Positions 37,698 through 45,179 of a stretch of DNA of 64,000 bases are shown here, one piece after another (the stretch's first letter is position 1; every line of letters starts with the position of its first letter). Position numbers and translations under genes: made by a program. Location of the stretch: positions 1-64,000 of the forward strand of contig JAAXKN010000019.1 in NCBI GenBank assembly GCA_025612375.1. Reading direction: 5' to 3'. The DNA is from Ignavibacteria bacterium. Lineage in GTDB: Bacteria; Bacteroidota; Ignavibacteria; Ignavibacteriales; SURF-24. The notes beneath the pieces were generated by a model that saw only the letters and a list, made by a program, of their open reading frames with translations, had not been told where the DNA came from and searched no databases.

Positions 37698-39170
37698 ATG
37701 AGTAAAGTAAAATTGCTGGAAAAATTTAAGGAATACCATTTCGAGTTCAGACACCTGACGGTGCTGTTTATTATTCTGTTTGCCTTTCAGCTTATTCTCT
37801 CGTTCATTAATAAATCCTCAATTAACGGATTTCTGTCGAATACACAGAAGTGGTATCAGAAGGATTCAGCCGAAAAACTGGCAAACCTCACTACTACATC
37901 TTTCGAACTGCTCCTGGAAAGCATCAACCCGAAGGAAAATCTGGACGAGGATGAAATCAGCAGGATAACACAGTCTTTCGACATTATATTCAGCCAGCAG
38001 GTCCTTCAGCATAATATTGAAGAAATCTGTGTTATAGTAAATAAGGGTAAGCAAGTCTATGCCATTGATGACGGGAAGGTGCTCTTCTCCTTCCTGTTTA
38101 AGAATTCAGACCCTCCGGCCTCAAAAATTTCACATAAAGAGGCAATTGCAATGTATGACAGTGCAAAAGAAGAACTGGTGTCAAAAGAACAGATCTACAG
38201 CACTGTAACCGATAAGCAGACTTTTAATACATTTGTCCCTTTTGTCCTGAGGGGTGAGGTAATAGGAGCACTGTATATAAAGAATACGCCCGACTTTTCA
38301 CTTATTACAAACCAGATCATCTCGAGCTTTGATGAGACGTCTGTAATCTATCTTTCCCTTATTTTACTAGGACTTCTGGCAATGTACTTTATATCTTCTT
38401 ACACAGTCAGGGAAAGGGATGAGGCGCAGAAACTCCTCTTTGAGGCGCACGAAACGAACCTTAAAAAACAGATTAACTACGAAAAAGAGCTCCTCTTCAC
38501 AAAGAGGATATACCATACACACCATAAGGCCGAAAAGGTAATGGGATTTATTAAGGATGACCTCAGGCAGCTGAGCCCCGACAATACAAGCGATATCAAA
38601 TACAGGGTCTCCAAGTACTCAAATTTTGTCTCCCGTGTTATCTATGACATGAAATGGTACGATCCCCCGGTGCAGACCATTAGAAACCAGCTCTTCCGGA
38701 CAAAATTAAATGAGGTTGTAAGGTTTATTGTGGACAATATATTCCTCCGCACCTCCACGCGTTCAAATGCTTTCGACTTTAAGCTGGAGCTGGATGAGAA
38801 TCTGCCCGTTATCGGGATAAATGAGTTCGTTGTCTGGGAAATACTTGAACCCTTAATGCAGAACTCGGTTGAGCACGGGGGAAGTGAATTTATAACAATT
38901 ACAGTTACTACCCGGTTCGACAGCCAGTTAAATAAAATTACGCTTGTTATTTCCGATGATGGCCAGGGTATACAGCCCGACCTCCTGGAGGTAAACAAAA
39001 ACGGTGTTAAAAAATTATTCCAGGAAAACGTTACCAGCAAAGTCTCCGAACTCCAGAACTCGGGCTACGGATGCTACATCGCTTACGAAATGTCAAGGCG
39101 CTGCGGCTGGGAAATAGACGCTGAAAACCTGGAAAAAGGGTGCAGGTTTATTATTACTATAAAGGCTTAA
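37698..39170 (+). CDS. Sensor histidine kinase with periplasmic sensor domain
   Basis: The 490-residue kinase has a first transmembrane helix at about 18-39 (LTVLFIILFAFQLILSFI), a periplasmic domain of about 170 residues, a second helix near 213-232 (LSLILLGLLAMYFIS), a coiled-coil linker and a C-terminal HATPase. ATP-binding motifs: N-box LMQNSVEHGG, G1 SDDGQGI and G2 GYGCYIAYEMSRRCG. The dimerisation region holds YHTHHKAEKVMGF, where a phosphorylated His is likely; it is not the standard HExxTP box. It begins 27 bases after the tethered binding protein and 68 before the response regulator. The likely path is ligand-bound binding protein to kinase to regulator. Confidence 0.88.
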   Translation: MSKVKLLEKFKEYHFEFRHLTVLFIILFAFQLILSFINKSSINGFLSNTQKWYQKDSAEKLANLTTTSFELLLESINPKENLDEDEISRITQSFDIIFSQQVLQHNIEEICVIVNKGKQVYAIDDGKVLFSFLFKNSDPPASKISHKEAIAMYDSAKEELVSKEQIYSTVTDKQTFNTFVPFVLRGEVIGALYIKNTPDFSLITNQIISSFDETSVIYLSLILLGLLAMYFISSYTVRERDEAQKLLFEAHETNLKKQINYEKELLFTKRIYHTHHKAEKVMGFIKDDLRQLSPDNTSDIKYRVSKYSNFVSRVIYDMKWYDPPVQTIRNQLFRTKLNEVVRFIVDNIFLRTSTRSNAFDFKLELDENLPVIGINEFVVWEILEPLMQNSVEHGGSEFITITVTTRFDSQLNKITLVISDDGQGIQPDLLEVNKNGVKKLFQENVTSKVSELQNSGYGCYIAYEMSRRCGWEIDAENLEKGCRFIITIKA

Positions 39171-39238
39171 TAAAATAAGAGTTAACTTGACGCGTTGACT
39201 GCATATATATAATAGATATAAAATCAGGAAAAATTCAC

Positions 39239-40699
39239 ATGCTATCCAGTTCTTTGATTCGCGTTCTGCTCATAGAAGACGAGGATTTTGACGTCCGCAG
39301 GGTGCAAAATACAGTAAAACCGTTTGAGGAAAAGATCCATATTTCCAAAATTGTCTCAAACGGTAAAGATGCCCTTGAAATACTGCACGACAAAAGGGAA
39401 AAATATCACGTCGTTATTATGGATTTCCAGATAGCTGGCGGACTTATGGGGGAGGCCCTGATACAGAAGATCAAGGAGATTGACTCTTCAATCCAGATCA
39501 TTGTTATCACTAAAATGACAATTAACCTTACCGACTTTAACTTTGCAAATAAACTTCTGAAGGCCGGCGCCTTCTGGTACTGCACCAAATACCCGGGCGA
39601 TATCGAGGAATATATCTACCAGCCTACTGACTTCGTTATCAGCATCTTTAATGCTTTTGAAAAGTGCCTCTTGGAAAGAGAAAGGGATAAATCCAACCTC
39701 AAACTAAAAAGAACCATTGAGGACATACTGGCACAGAAGAAAATTATAGGCGAATCCGTCTTAATGACCCGCCTTAAGGAAGACGTATTAAAATACTCGC
39801 AGAGCAACGTAAACATTCTCATCAAAGGGGCCTCCGGTACTGGAAAGGAGATCATTGCTTTTAACCTGCATTACAACAGCCCCCGCCGTTTTGAGAACTT
39901 TGTGCCCATTAACTGCGGAAGCCTTCCTAATGACCTCATTGAAAGTGAACTTTTTGGCTATGAAAAAGGCGCCTTTACAGGGGCAGATAAGAAAAAACCG
40001 GGACTCTTTGAAATTGCCAATAACGGTACGGTCTTTCTGGATGAAATAACAGAGCTCCCGCTTTCAGCCCAGGTGAAGCTTTTAAGGGTTATACAGGAAG
40101 GAGAGCTTGAAAAACTTGGCAGGACTGAAAAAATTAAGGTCAATGTGAGGATAATTGCCGCCACAAACCGTAATATTGAAGAAGAGGTGAGGGCTAAACG
40201 CTTCAGGGAGGACCTTTACTACAGGCTGAACGTCGTCCCGATCTCTGTGCCCCCTCTCAAGCAGAGGAAAAGCGATATCCACCTTCTTATAGACCATTTT
40301 ATGAATAAAATGAGTATTGATATGGGTAAGGAGAAGCCTCAAATTGACCAGAGCGCCTGGGAAATACTTATTGATTACGACTGGCCGGGAAATATACGTG
40401 AACTCATAAACGTTGTACAAAGATTTTTCTTCAGCGACGAAAAGATGATAACTTACCTCCAGGCAAAGCTTGTAATAGGAAGCTTCGACCTGCATGAGCA
40501 GTCTTCAGGAAGCCTTAATGGTATTGAATTCTTTACTGAAGGTGAGGTTATCCCCTTAAAGCAGATGGAAAAAATGGTGAGGGAGAAATATTTCATATTT
40601 GTCAGGGAAAACTCCTCTTCTGATACAGAAGCGGCAAAAAAGCTGGGGCTGGCTCCCCCGAACTATTACAGGATGGCTAAAGAGCTCGGCCTGAAGTAG
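39239..40699 (+). CDS. Sigma-54-dependent response regulator (NtrC family)
   Basis: The 486-residue regulator has a receiver domain (1-125, phospho-acceptor Asp62 in VVIMDFQ and acidic pair in LLIEDED). It has a sigma-54 AAA+ domain (160-400; Walker A GASGTGKE 197-204, GAFTGA loop 244-249) and a short C-terminal segment with an Fis-like helix-turn-helix (DTEAAKKLGLAPPNYYRMAKELGL). The intact GAFTGA means it can activate sigma-54 RNA polymerase. It is the last gene of the binding-protein/kinase/regulator set and is followed by a hairpin (40727-40754). Its probable targets are the sigma-54-like promoters of GH125, GH2 and the SSS symporter around it. Confidence 0.93.
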   Translation: MLSSSLIRVLLIEDEDFDVRRVQNTVKPFEEKIHISKIVSNGKDALEILHDKREKYHVVIMDFQIAGGLMGEALIQKIKEIDSSIQIIVITKMTINLTDFNFANKLLKAGAFWYCTKYPGDIEEYIYQPTDFVISIFNAFEKCLLERERDKSNLKLKRTIEDILAQKKIIGESVLMTRLKEDVLKYSQSNVNILIKGASGTGKEIIAFNLHYNSPRRFENFVPINCGSLPNDLIESELFGYEKGAFTGADKKKPGLFEIANNGTVFLDEITELPLSAQVKLLRVIQEGELEKLGRTEKIKVNVRIIAATNRNIEEEVRAKRFREDLYYRLNVVPISVPPLKQRKSDIHLLIDHFMNKMSIDMGKEKPQIDQSAWEILIDYDWPGNIRELINVVQRFFFSDEKMITYLQAKLVIGSFDLHEQSSGSLNGIEFFTEGEVIPLKQMEKMVREKYFIFVRENSSSDTEAAKKLGLAPPNYYRMAKELGLK

Positions 40700-40726
40700 C
40701 ACCATCTGCAGGATACCAGTTTATTA

Positions 40727-40754
40727 GCTGCGGGAAAGGCTCCTTTCCTGCGGC
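40727..40754 (+). terminator. Hairpin after the response regulator gene
   Basis: GCTGCGGGAAAG (40727-40738) pairs with CTTTCCTGCGGC (40743-40754) around a GCTC loop. It is followed by ATTATTATTTT, a weak T-tract that overlaps the inverted repeat of the GH2 gene. Confidence 0.65.
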
Positions 40755-40755
40755 A

Positions 40756-40770
40756 TTATTATTTTAATAA
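40756..40770. promoter_or_regulatory. Inverted repeat TTATTA-N3-TAATAA upstream of GH2
   Basis: TTATTATTTTAATAA, a perfect repeat extended by one pair on each side. Its near edge is 96 bases from the -24 GG of the GH2 promoter, the position the distal site has at the other two promoters. No proximal partner was found. Confidence 0.6.
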
Positions 40771-40864
40771 TTCCTTCGTTCCCCATTACCCCGTCAAATA
40801 CTCCCAAAATTGGAAAAGCCGCATTAATGCCTGAAATCTACTCTTTTATTCATTCAAATATTTC

Positions 40865-40880
40865 TGGTACTATTCTTGAA
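40865..40880 (+). promoter_or_regulatory. Sigma-54-like -24/-12 element of GH2
   Basis: TGGTACTATTCTTGAA: GG, ten bases, GA. Transcription should start about 35-40 bases before the start codon. Confidence 0.6.
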
Positions 40881-40932
40881 CAATGACACCCGGGACCTGA
40901 CGGATTTATAAATTTTATCTGGAAAAATGTTA

Positions 40933-43269
40933 ATGAAAAAGATATGGCTGCTTTATTCTGCGGCATGCTTGTTTTTATCCCCTGCACAATTCACACTTGC
41001 ACAGACAGCTACACTTGAAGCTACACTGTCCTTAAAAAAAATAGATGGCATTAGTATCCCGTTTCAGAACGAAATGCCCGTCCCCTCGTTCGAAAAGCAG
41101 GACCGCATGGTAATAAATCTTTCCGGAAACTGGAAAAAACAAAGATTCCAGGCCTCCGACTTCACAACGCTAAGTAAAAGAGATGCATCAGGTTATAATA
41201 ACCTTGTTTCCGAGGCTATGAACCGCTTTAAGGCGGACTTTGACGACAGCGCCTGGCCCGTTAAAAATATCCCGTCTGTTGAAAATACAATGAAACCTTA
41301 CCCTAACGTGCCTGAAAACTACGAGGACGGGGTCTGGTACCGCTATAAGTTTACGGCTGGAGACTCACTGAAAGGAAAGTTTGTAAAACTCATCTTCCAT
41401 GCTGTAAATTATGTGGCCGACGTCTGGCTTAACGGCAGTTACCTGGGTTACCATGAGGGAGGCTATACCCCCTTTGCATTCGATGTTACTTCAAAACTCC
41501 TCATGGGAGGGGAAAATACAATTGCCGTAAGGGTGGATAACCCCGCCTGGGGTACAAGAAACGATATAGTCCCGTTTTATAAAGTCGACTGGTTTAATTA
41601 TACGGGAATTATCGGCGACGTGTACCTGGAAGCCACAAACCCGGTAACCATCATGAGAGGCGACGTGCTCCCGCTGGACGTAAACGGGAACATTCAGGCC
41701 ACAGTTACTCTATTTAATAAAGATACGCTTGATAAAAACATCAGCCTTTCGCTTGACATTTTTAATGCCCAGGTAAATGAAGCAAACGTTGCAAGCGAAA
41801 AGGCAAAAGACCTCGTGGGAGCACTGGTTGAGGCCGCGGGAGCATCCGCTTCCCAAATTCTAATCCCCGGAGATTCGGCAAAGGTCTTCCGTACCACGCT
41901 GAATATTGCGAGCCCAAGGCTCTGGAGCCCGAAAGAGCCGAACCTGTATATACTGAAAGTTACATTAAAGGATAAAGACAAAATAGTTGACGAGTTTTAC
42001 ACACAGTTCGGCATCAGAACCGTTCAGACTGCGGGAAGTAAACTCCTCTTGAACGGCAAAACTGCATTCTTTACCGGCGTTGCCCGCCACGAGGATCACC
42101 CTCAGTACGGCCGGAGCATACCCAAAAACATAATTTATTCCGATATGCTGAAGGTAAAAGGCGTAAATGCAAACATGCTCCGTACGGCACACTACCCCAA
42201 TAACCTTTATACATACCTTATCTCTGACCGCCTTGGTATAAGCATAGTAGAGGAAATCCCGGTATGGTGGTTCGATACCCCTACGGACTGGTATAATCAG
42301 AACAGCTTAAGACATATCCATGAACAGATGTTCAGGGAAATGGTCTTTAAGGACTTTAACCGCCCTTCAATTTTATTCTGGAGCACTTCAAACGAATCCA
42401 AGGACGTCGACGGACGCAAACTCTTTGAACTCAGGATAAAACAGGAAAAAAATAATTTGTACCCCGACGGAAGGCTTATTACACAGTCTGCTGCGGCAGA
42501 CCGCCCGGGCCCCGGGGACCCCTCGCAGGCACCGTGCGACATTGCGGGCTGGACTATGTACTTTGGTATTTTCCACGGGAGCACGTATTACGACGGGACA
42601 CTGAACTTCCTTAATAACGCAAAGATAAGCTTCCCTAATAAACCTATACTGGATACGGAGTTCGGATACTGGTCGGGTGAATCGGGCTACAGCACCAGCA
42701 CGCAGGTGACGGTCTTTAATGAAACTTTCAGGGCATTTAAGGAGCACGCTTCTCTGAAATCTGACGGGACAGTTAACCCTGACGGATCGCTTGCCGGCGT
42801 TACATGGTGGTGCATCTTTGACTGGTATTCCTGCCAGCAGATCTCGAGTAACGGCTTCCAGAGCATGGGGCTTTACTCAATGGACCGCCAGACCGCTAAA
42901 CCGGTCGCAGCTACGCTTAAAAATGCTTATGCTCCTTACTTTAATTTGGGCGGAACTGCAACTGGCGTCGAAAATAGAAATGGGAGCACTGAGGAAGTCC
43001 GGAACTACAGCCTGGAGCAGAACTACCCGAACCCGTTTAATCCTGAAACCGTAATTTCTTTCCATGTGCCCTTTACCTCAAGAGTCCGCCTTAAACTCTT
43101 CGATTCACTGGGACGCGAAATTGCCACACTTTTAGATGAAGAAAAGGCCGGAGGCTCCTATAGCATAAAACTCAGCTCATATGCGCTTGGGCTTTCCAGC
43201 GGCGTTTATTTCTACCGCCTGGATTCTGGCGGCTTTGTTAAAACCTGCAAGATGTTACTCCTTAAATAG
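40933..43269 (+). CDS. GH2 glycosidase with T9SS sorting domain
   Basis: The 778-residue secreted enzyme starts at the second ATG (40933), which has GGAAAA at normal spacing and begins the signal peptide; the ATG at 40927 is an alternative. Residues below count from 40927. It has a GH2 sugar-binding domain (62-240, DVWLNGSYLGYHEGGY), an Ig-like domain (245-365) and a barrel with acid/base Glu490 in WSTSNES and nucleophile Glu578 in ILDTEFG. It ends in a T9SS sorting domain (LEQNYPNPFNPE... to KTCKMLLLK). GH2 covers beta-galactosidase, beta-mannosidase and beta-glucuronidase; I cannot choose. A sigma-54-like promoter and one inverted repeat lie upstream, tying it to the neighbouring sensor system. 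Confidence 0.88.
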   Translation: MKKIWLLYSAACLFLSPAQFTLAQTATLEATLSLKKIDGISIPFQNEMPVPSFEKQDRMVINLSGNWKKQRFQASDFTTLSKRDASGYNNLVSEAMNRFKADFDDSAWPVKNIPSVENTMKPYPNVPENYEDGVWYRYKFTAGDSLKGKFVKLIFHAVNYVADVWLNGSYLGYHEGGYTPFAFDVTSKLLMGGENTIAVRVDNPAWGTRNDIVPFYKVDWFNYTGIIGDVYLEATNPVTIMRGDVLPLDVNGNIQATVTLFNKDTLDKNISLSLDIFNAQVNEANVASEKAKDLVGALVEAAGASASQILIPGDSAKVFRTTLNIASPRLWSPKEPNLYILKVTLKDKDKIVDEFYTQFGIRTVQTAGSKLLLNGKTAFFTGVARHEDHPQYGRSIPKNIIYSDMLKVKGVNANMLRTAHYPNNLYTYLISDRLGISIVEEIPVWWFDTPTDWYNQNSLRHIHEQMFREMVFKDFNRPSILFWSTSNESKDVDGRKLFELRIKQEKNNLYPDGRLITQSAAADRPGPGDPSQAPCDIAGWTMYFGIFHGSTYYDGTLNFLNNAKISFPNKPILDTEFGYWSGESGYSTSTQVTVFNETFRAFKEHASLKSDGTVNPDGSLAGVTWWCIFDWYSCQQISSNGFQSMGLYSMDRQTAKPVAATLKNAYAPYFNLGGTATGVENRNGSTEEVRNYSLEQNYPNPFNPETVISFHVPFTSRVRLKLFDSLGREIATLLDEEKAGGSYSIKLSSYALGLSSGVYFYRLDSGGFVKTCKMLLLK

Positions 43270-43282
43270 GCCTCACAGAGAA

Positions 43283-43314
43283 CTCCCGGGGGCAGAAGCT
43301 CTGCCTCCGGGGAG
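43283..43314 (+). terminator. Hairpin after GH2
   Basis: CTCCC...GGGCAGA pairs with TCTGCC...GGGGAG in an imperfect stem. No T-run follows. Confidence 0.5.
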
Positions 43315-43320
43315 GCCTGA

Positions 43321-43335
43321 TTATTAAAATAATAA
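43321..43335. promoter_or_regulatory. Inverted repeat, distal site of the symporter promoter
   Basis: TTATTAAAATAATAA, perfect repeat with an AAA spacer, i.e. the opposite orientation of its neighbour. Its near edge is 98 bases from the -24 GG. Confidence 0.6.
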
Positions 43336-43342
43336 GCCTAAA

Positions 43343-43357
43343 TTATTATTTTAATAA
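43343..43357. promoter_or_regulatory. Inverted repeat, proximal site of the symporter promoter
   Basis: TTATTATTTTAATAA, perfect and extended by two pairs each side. Its near edge is 76 bases from the -24 GG, and its centre is 22 bases from the distal site. Confidence 0.6.
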
Positions 43358-43431
43358 TTAAAACCACTCCCCTTTTATCCCCTTACTCCTAAATTCCTTT
43401 TAATTCATGGCATTAGTACCCCTTTTTTCTC

Positions 43432-43447
43432 TGGCATTGTTTATGAG
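43432..43447 (+). promoter_or_regulatory. Sigma-54-like -24/-12 element of the symporter gene
   Basis: TGGCATTGTTTATGAG: GG, ten bases, GA. Transcription from here would begin near 43458, which suits translation from GTG 43476 better than from TTG 43464. Confidence 0.55.
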
Positions 43448-43463
43448 AAGACAAACATAATAA

Positions 43464-45110
43464 TTGTGGGATATTGTGTTTAGCAGTTTTACTTTACTTG
43501 ATGGCATAATACTGGTCGCCTACTTAATTGTAGTTTTAAGTTTTGGCTTCTATTACTCGCGCAGGCAGGCGAAAAATCCTTCGGATTATTTCCTCTCTGG
43601 AAGATCTATGGGCTGGATTACAGTAGGTATGTCAATTTTTGCCACAAACATTTCGAGCGAACATTTTATCGGTCTGGCTGGTTCAGGTGCCGCAAGGGGC
43701 CTGGCTGTCGGACAGTTTGAAATAATGGCTATTTTCATCCTTCTTATTCTGGGTTGGTTCATTTCACCGGTCTACATAAAATCGGGTGTAAACACAATGC
43801 CGGAATTCCTGGAGAAGCGTTTTGACAAAAGAAGCCGTAAATTTTTTGCCGCCTTATCTATAATATTATATATATTCACAAAAATATCGGTCACACTTTT
43901 TGCCGGCGGCATCCTGTTCTACAAGATTTTCGGAATTAACATATATGCCTCGGCCATAATAATTGTGCTTATTACGGGTATTTACAGCGTAATCGGCGGC
44001 GCTACGGCTGTAATGAAAAACCACATATTCCAGACCGTTATGCTGATACTGGGCGCCGTAATGCTCACGGTCTTCGGCCTTATGGAAGTCGGCGGTTTTC
44101 ATGGCCTCCAGCAGAAGCTGCCGGGAAACTATTTCAGCCTCTTTAAGCCTATGAGCGACCCGGATTTCCCCTGGACGGGTATTATATTCGGAGCCCCGAT
44201 AGTTGCATTCTGGTATTGGTGTACAGACCAGTACATCGTTCAGCGTGTTCTATCCTCCAAAAGCATCGAAGATGCAAGACGCGGCTCAATCCTGGCTGCA
44301 TGCTTTAAGATTACCCCGATTTTTATTTTAGTTCTGCCCGGACTTATTGCCGTAGCCCTCTTTCCTGAAATTAACGGCGACGACGCCTACCCGACACTCC
44401 TTGCAAGCAATATACTTCCTATGGGAATCAAAGGCTTTGTCCTTGCCGGACTTCTTTCGGCTATAATGTCCTCTCTTGCAAGTGTTTTTAACGTTACGGC
44501 TACCATTTTTACAAACGATTTTTACAGGACCAGGCATCCCGAGGCCTCAGACAGAAAACTCGTCCTTGTAGGGCGCCTCTCTACCATGGTTACAATTGTA
44601 GCTGCAATACTCTGCGTCCCGCTTGTCAGGGTTATTAACTCACAGGTTTACCTCTATCTCCAGAACATACAGTCCCTTGTTGCACCTCCTGTTACGGCTG
44701 TATTCCTGGCAGGCATACTGAGCCGCAAGGTTACTGCAAGAGGAGCACTTTGGACACTCATAATCGGAGAAATGATAGGAATGAGTAAACTCGTGCTCGA
44801 TATGATGATTTCAATGGATATGGTTCATAATACATTCCTTCTTGGCATTGCACAGATAAGCTTCCTGCATTTTACTATCATGCTCTTCATTGTCTGTGTG
44901 TTTGTAATTGTTCTTGTCAGCTATATCCCGGAGGACGCTGAGATGCCGGGAATAAACAAAGTCTCTTACTATTTCTCGGACAGCATTAAGAATGTTAATT
45001 ACGATGGTTCCCAGACTGGCGCTCTTGCAGGCAACAGGATAAACCTGATGTTCTCGCTCGTCATCTTGATTGTCGTTTTCATCTTCAGCTTCTGGGGGAT
45101 TTTCTTTTGA
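43464..45110 (+). CDS. Sodium/solute symporter family (SglT-like sugar symporter)
   Basis: The 548-residue inner-membrane protein of the SSS family has about 14 transmembrane helices (LLDGIILVAYLIVVLSFGFYY first; IINLMFSLVILIVV-type helix last). The family core shows in DYFLSGRSMGWITVGMSIFATNISSEHFIGLAGSG, which bears the sodium-site helix. The long loops and GTAGAAY-like segments fit SglT/vSGLT relatives that carry sugars. Two starts are possible: TTG 43464 or GTG 43476; the promoter position favours the latter. Its two inverted repeats and sigma-54-like promoter link it to the sensor operon. Sugar import is inferred from the setting. Confidence 0.88.
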   Translation: MWDIVFSSFTLLDGIILVAYLIVVLSFGFYYSRRQAKNPSDYFLSGRSMGWITVGMSIFATNISSEHFIGLAGSGAARGLAVGQFEIMAIFILLILGWFISPVYIKSGVNTMPEFLEKRFDKRSRKFFAALSIILYIFTKISVTLFAGGILFYKIFGINIYASAIIIVLITGIYSVIGGATAVMKNHIFQTVMLILGAVMLTVFGLMEVGGFHGLQQKLPGNYFSLFKPMSDPDFPWTGIIFGAPIVAFWYWCTDQYIVQRVLSSKSIEDARRGSILAACFKITPIFILVLPGLIAVALFPEINGDDAYPTLLASNILPMGIKGFVLAGLLSAIMSSLASVFNVTATIFTNDFYRTRHPEASDRKLVLVGRLSTMVTIVAAILCVPLVRVINSQVYLYLQNIQSLVAPPVTAVFLAGILSRKVTARGALWTLIIGEMIGMSKLVLDMMISMDMVHNTFLLGIAQISFLHFTIMLFIVCVFVIVLVSYIPEDAEMPGINKVSYYFSDSIKNVNYDGSQTGALAGNRINLMFSLVILIVVFIFSFWGIFF

Positions 45111-45179
45111 TCAATAAATAAGATGTTCTTTAGGTTAACTCATAATTCATTATTTCAAAACAAGGAGAGGTAAAGTGCT

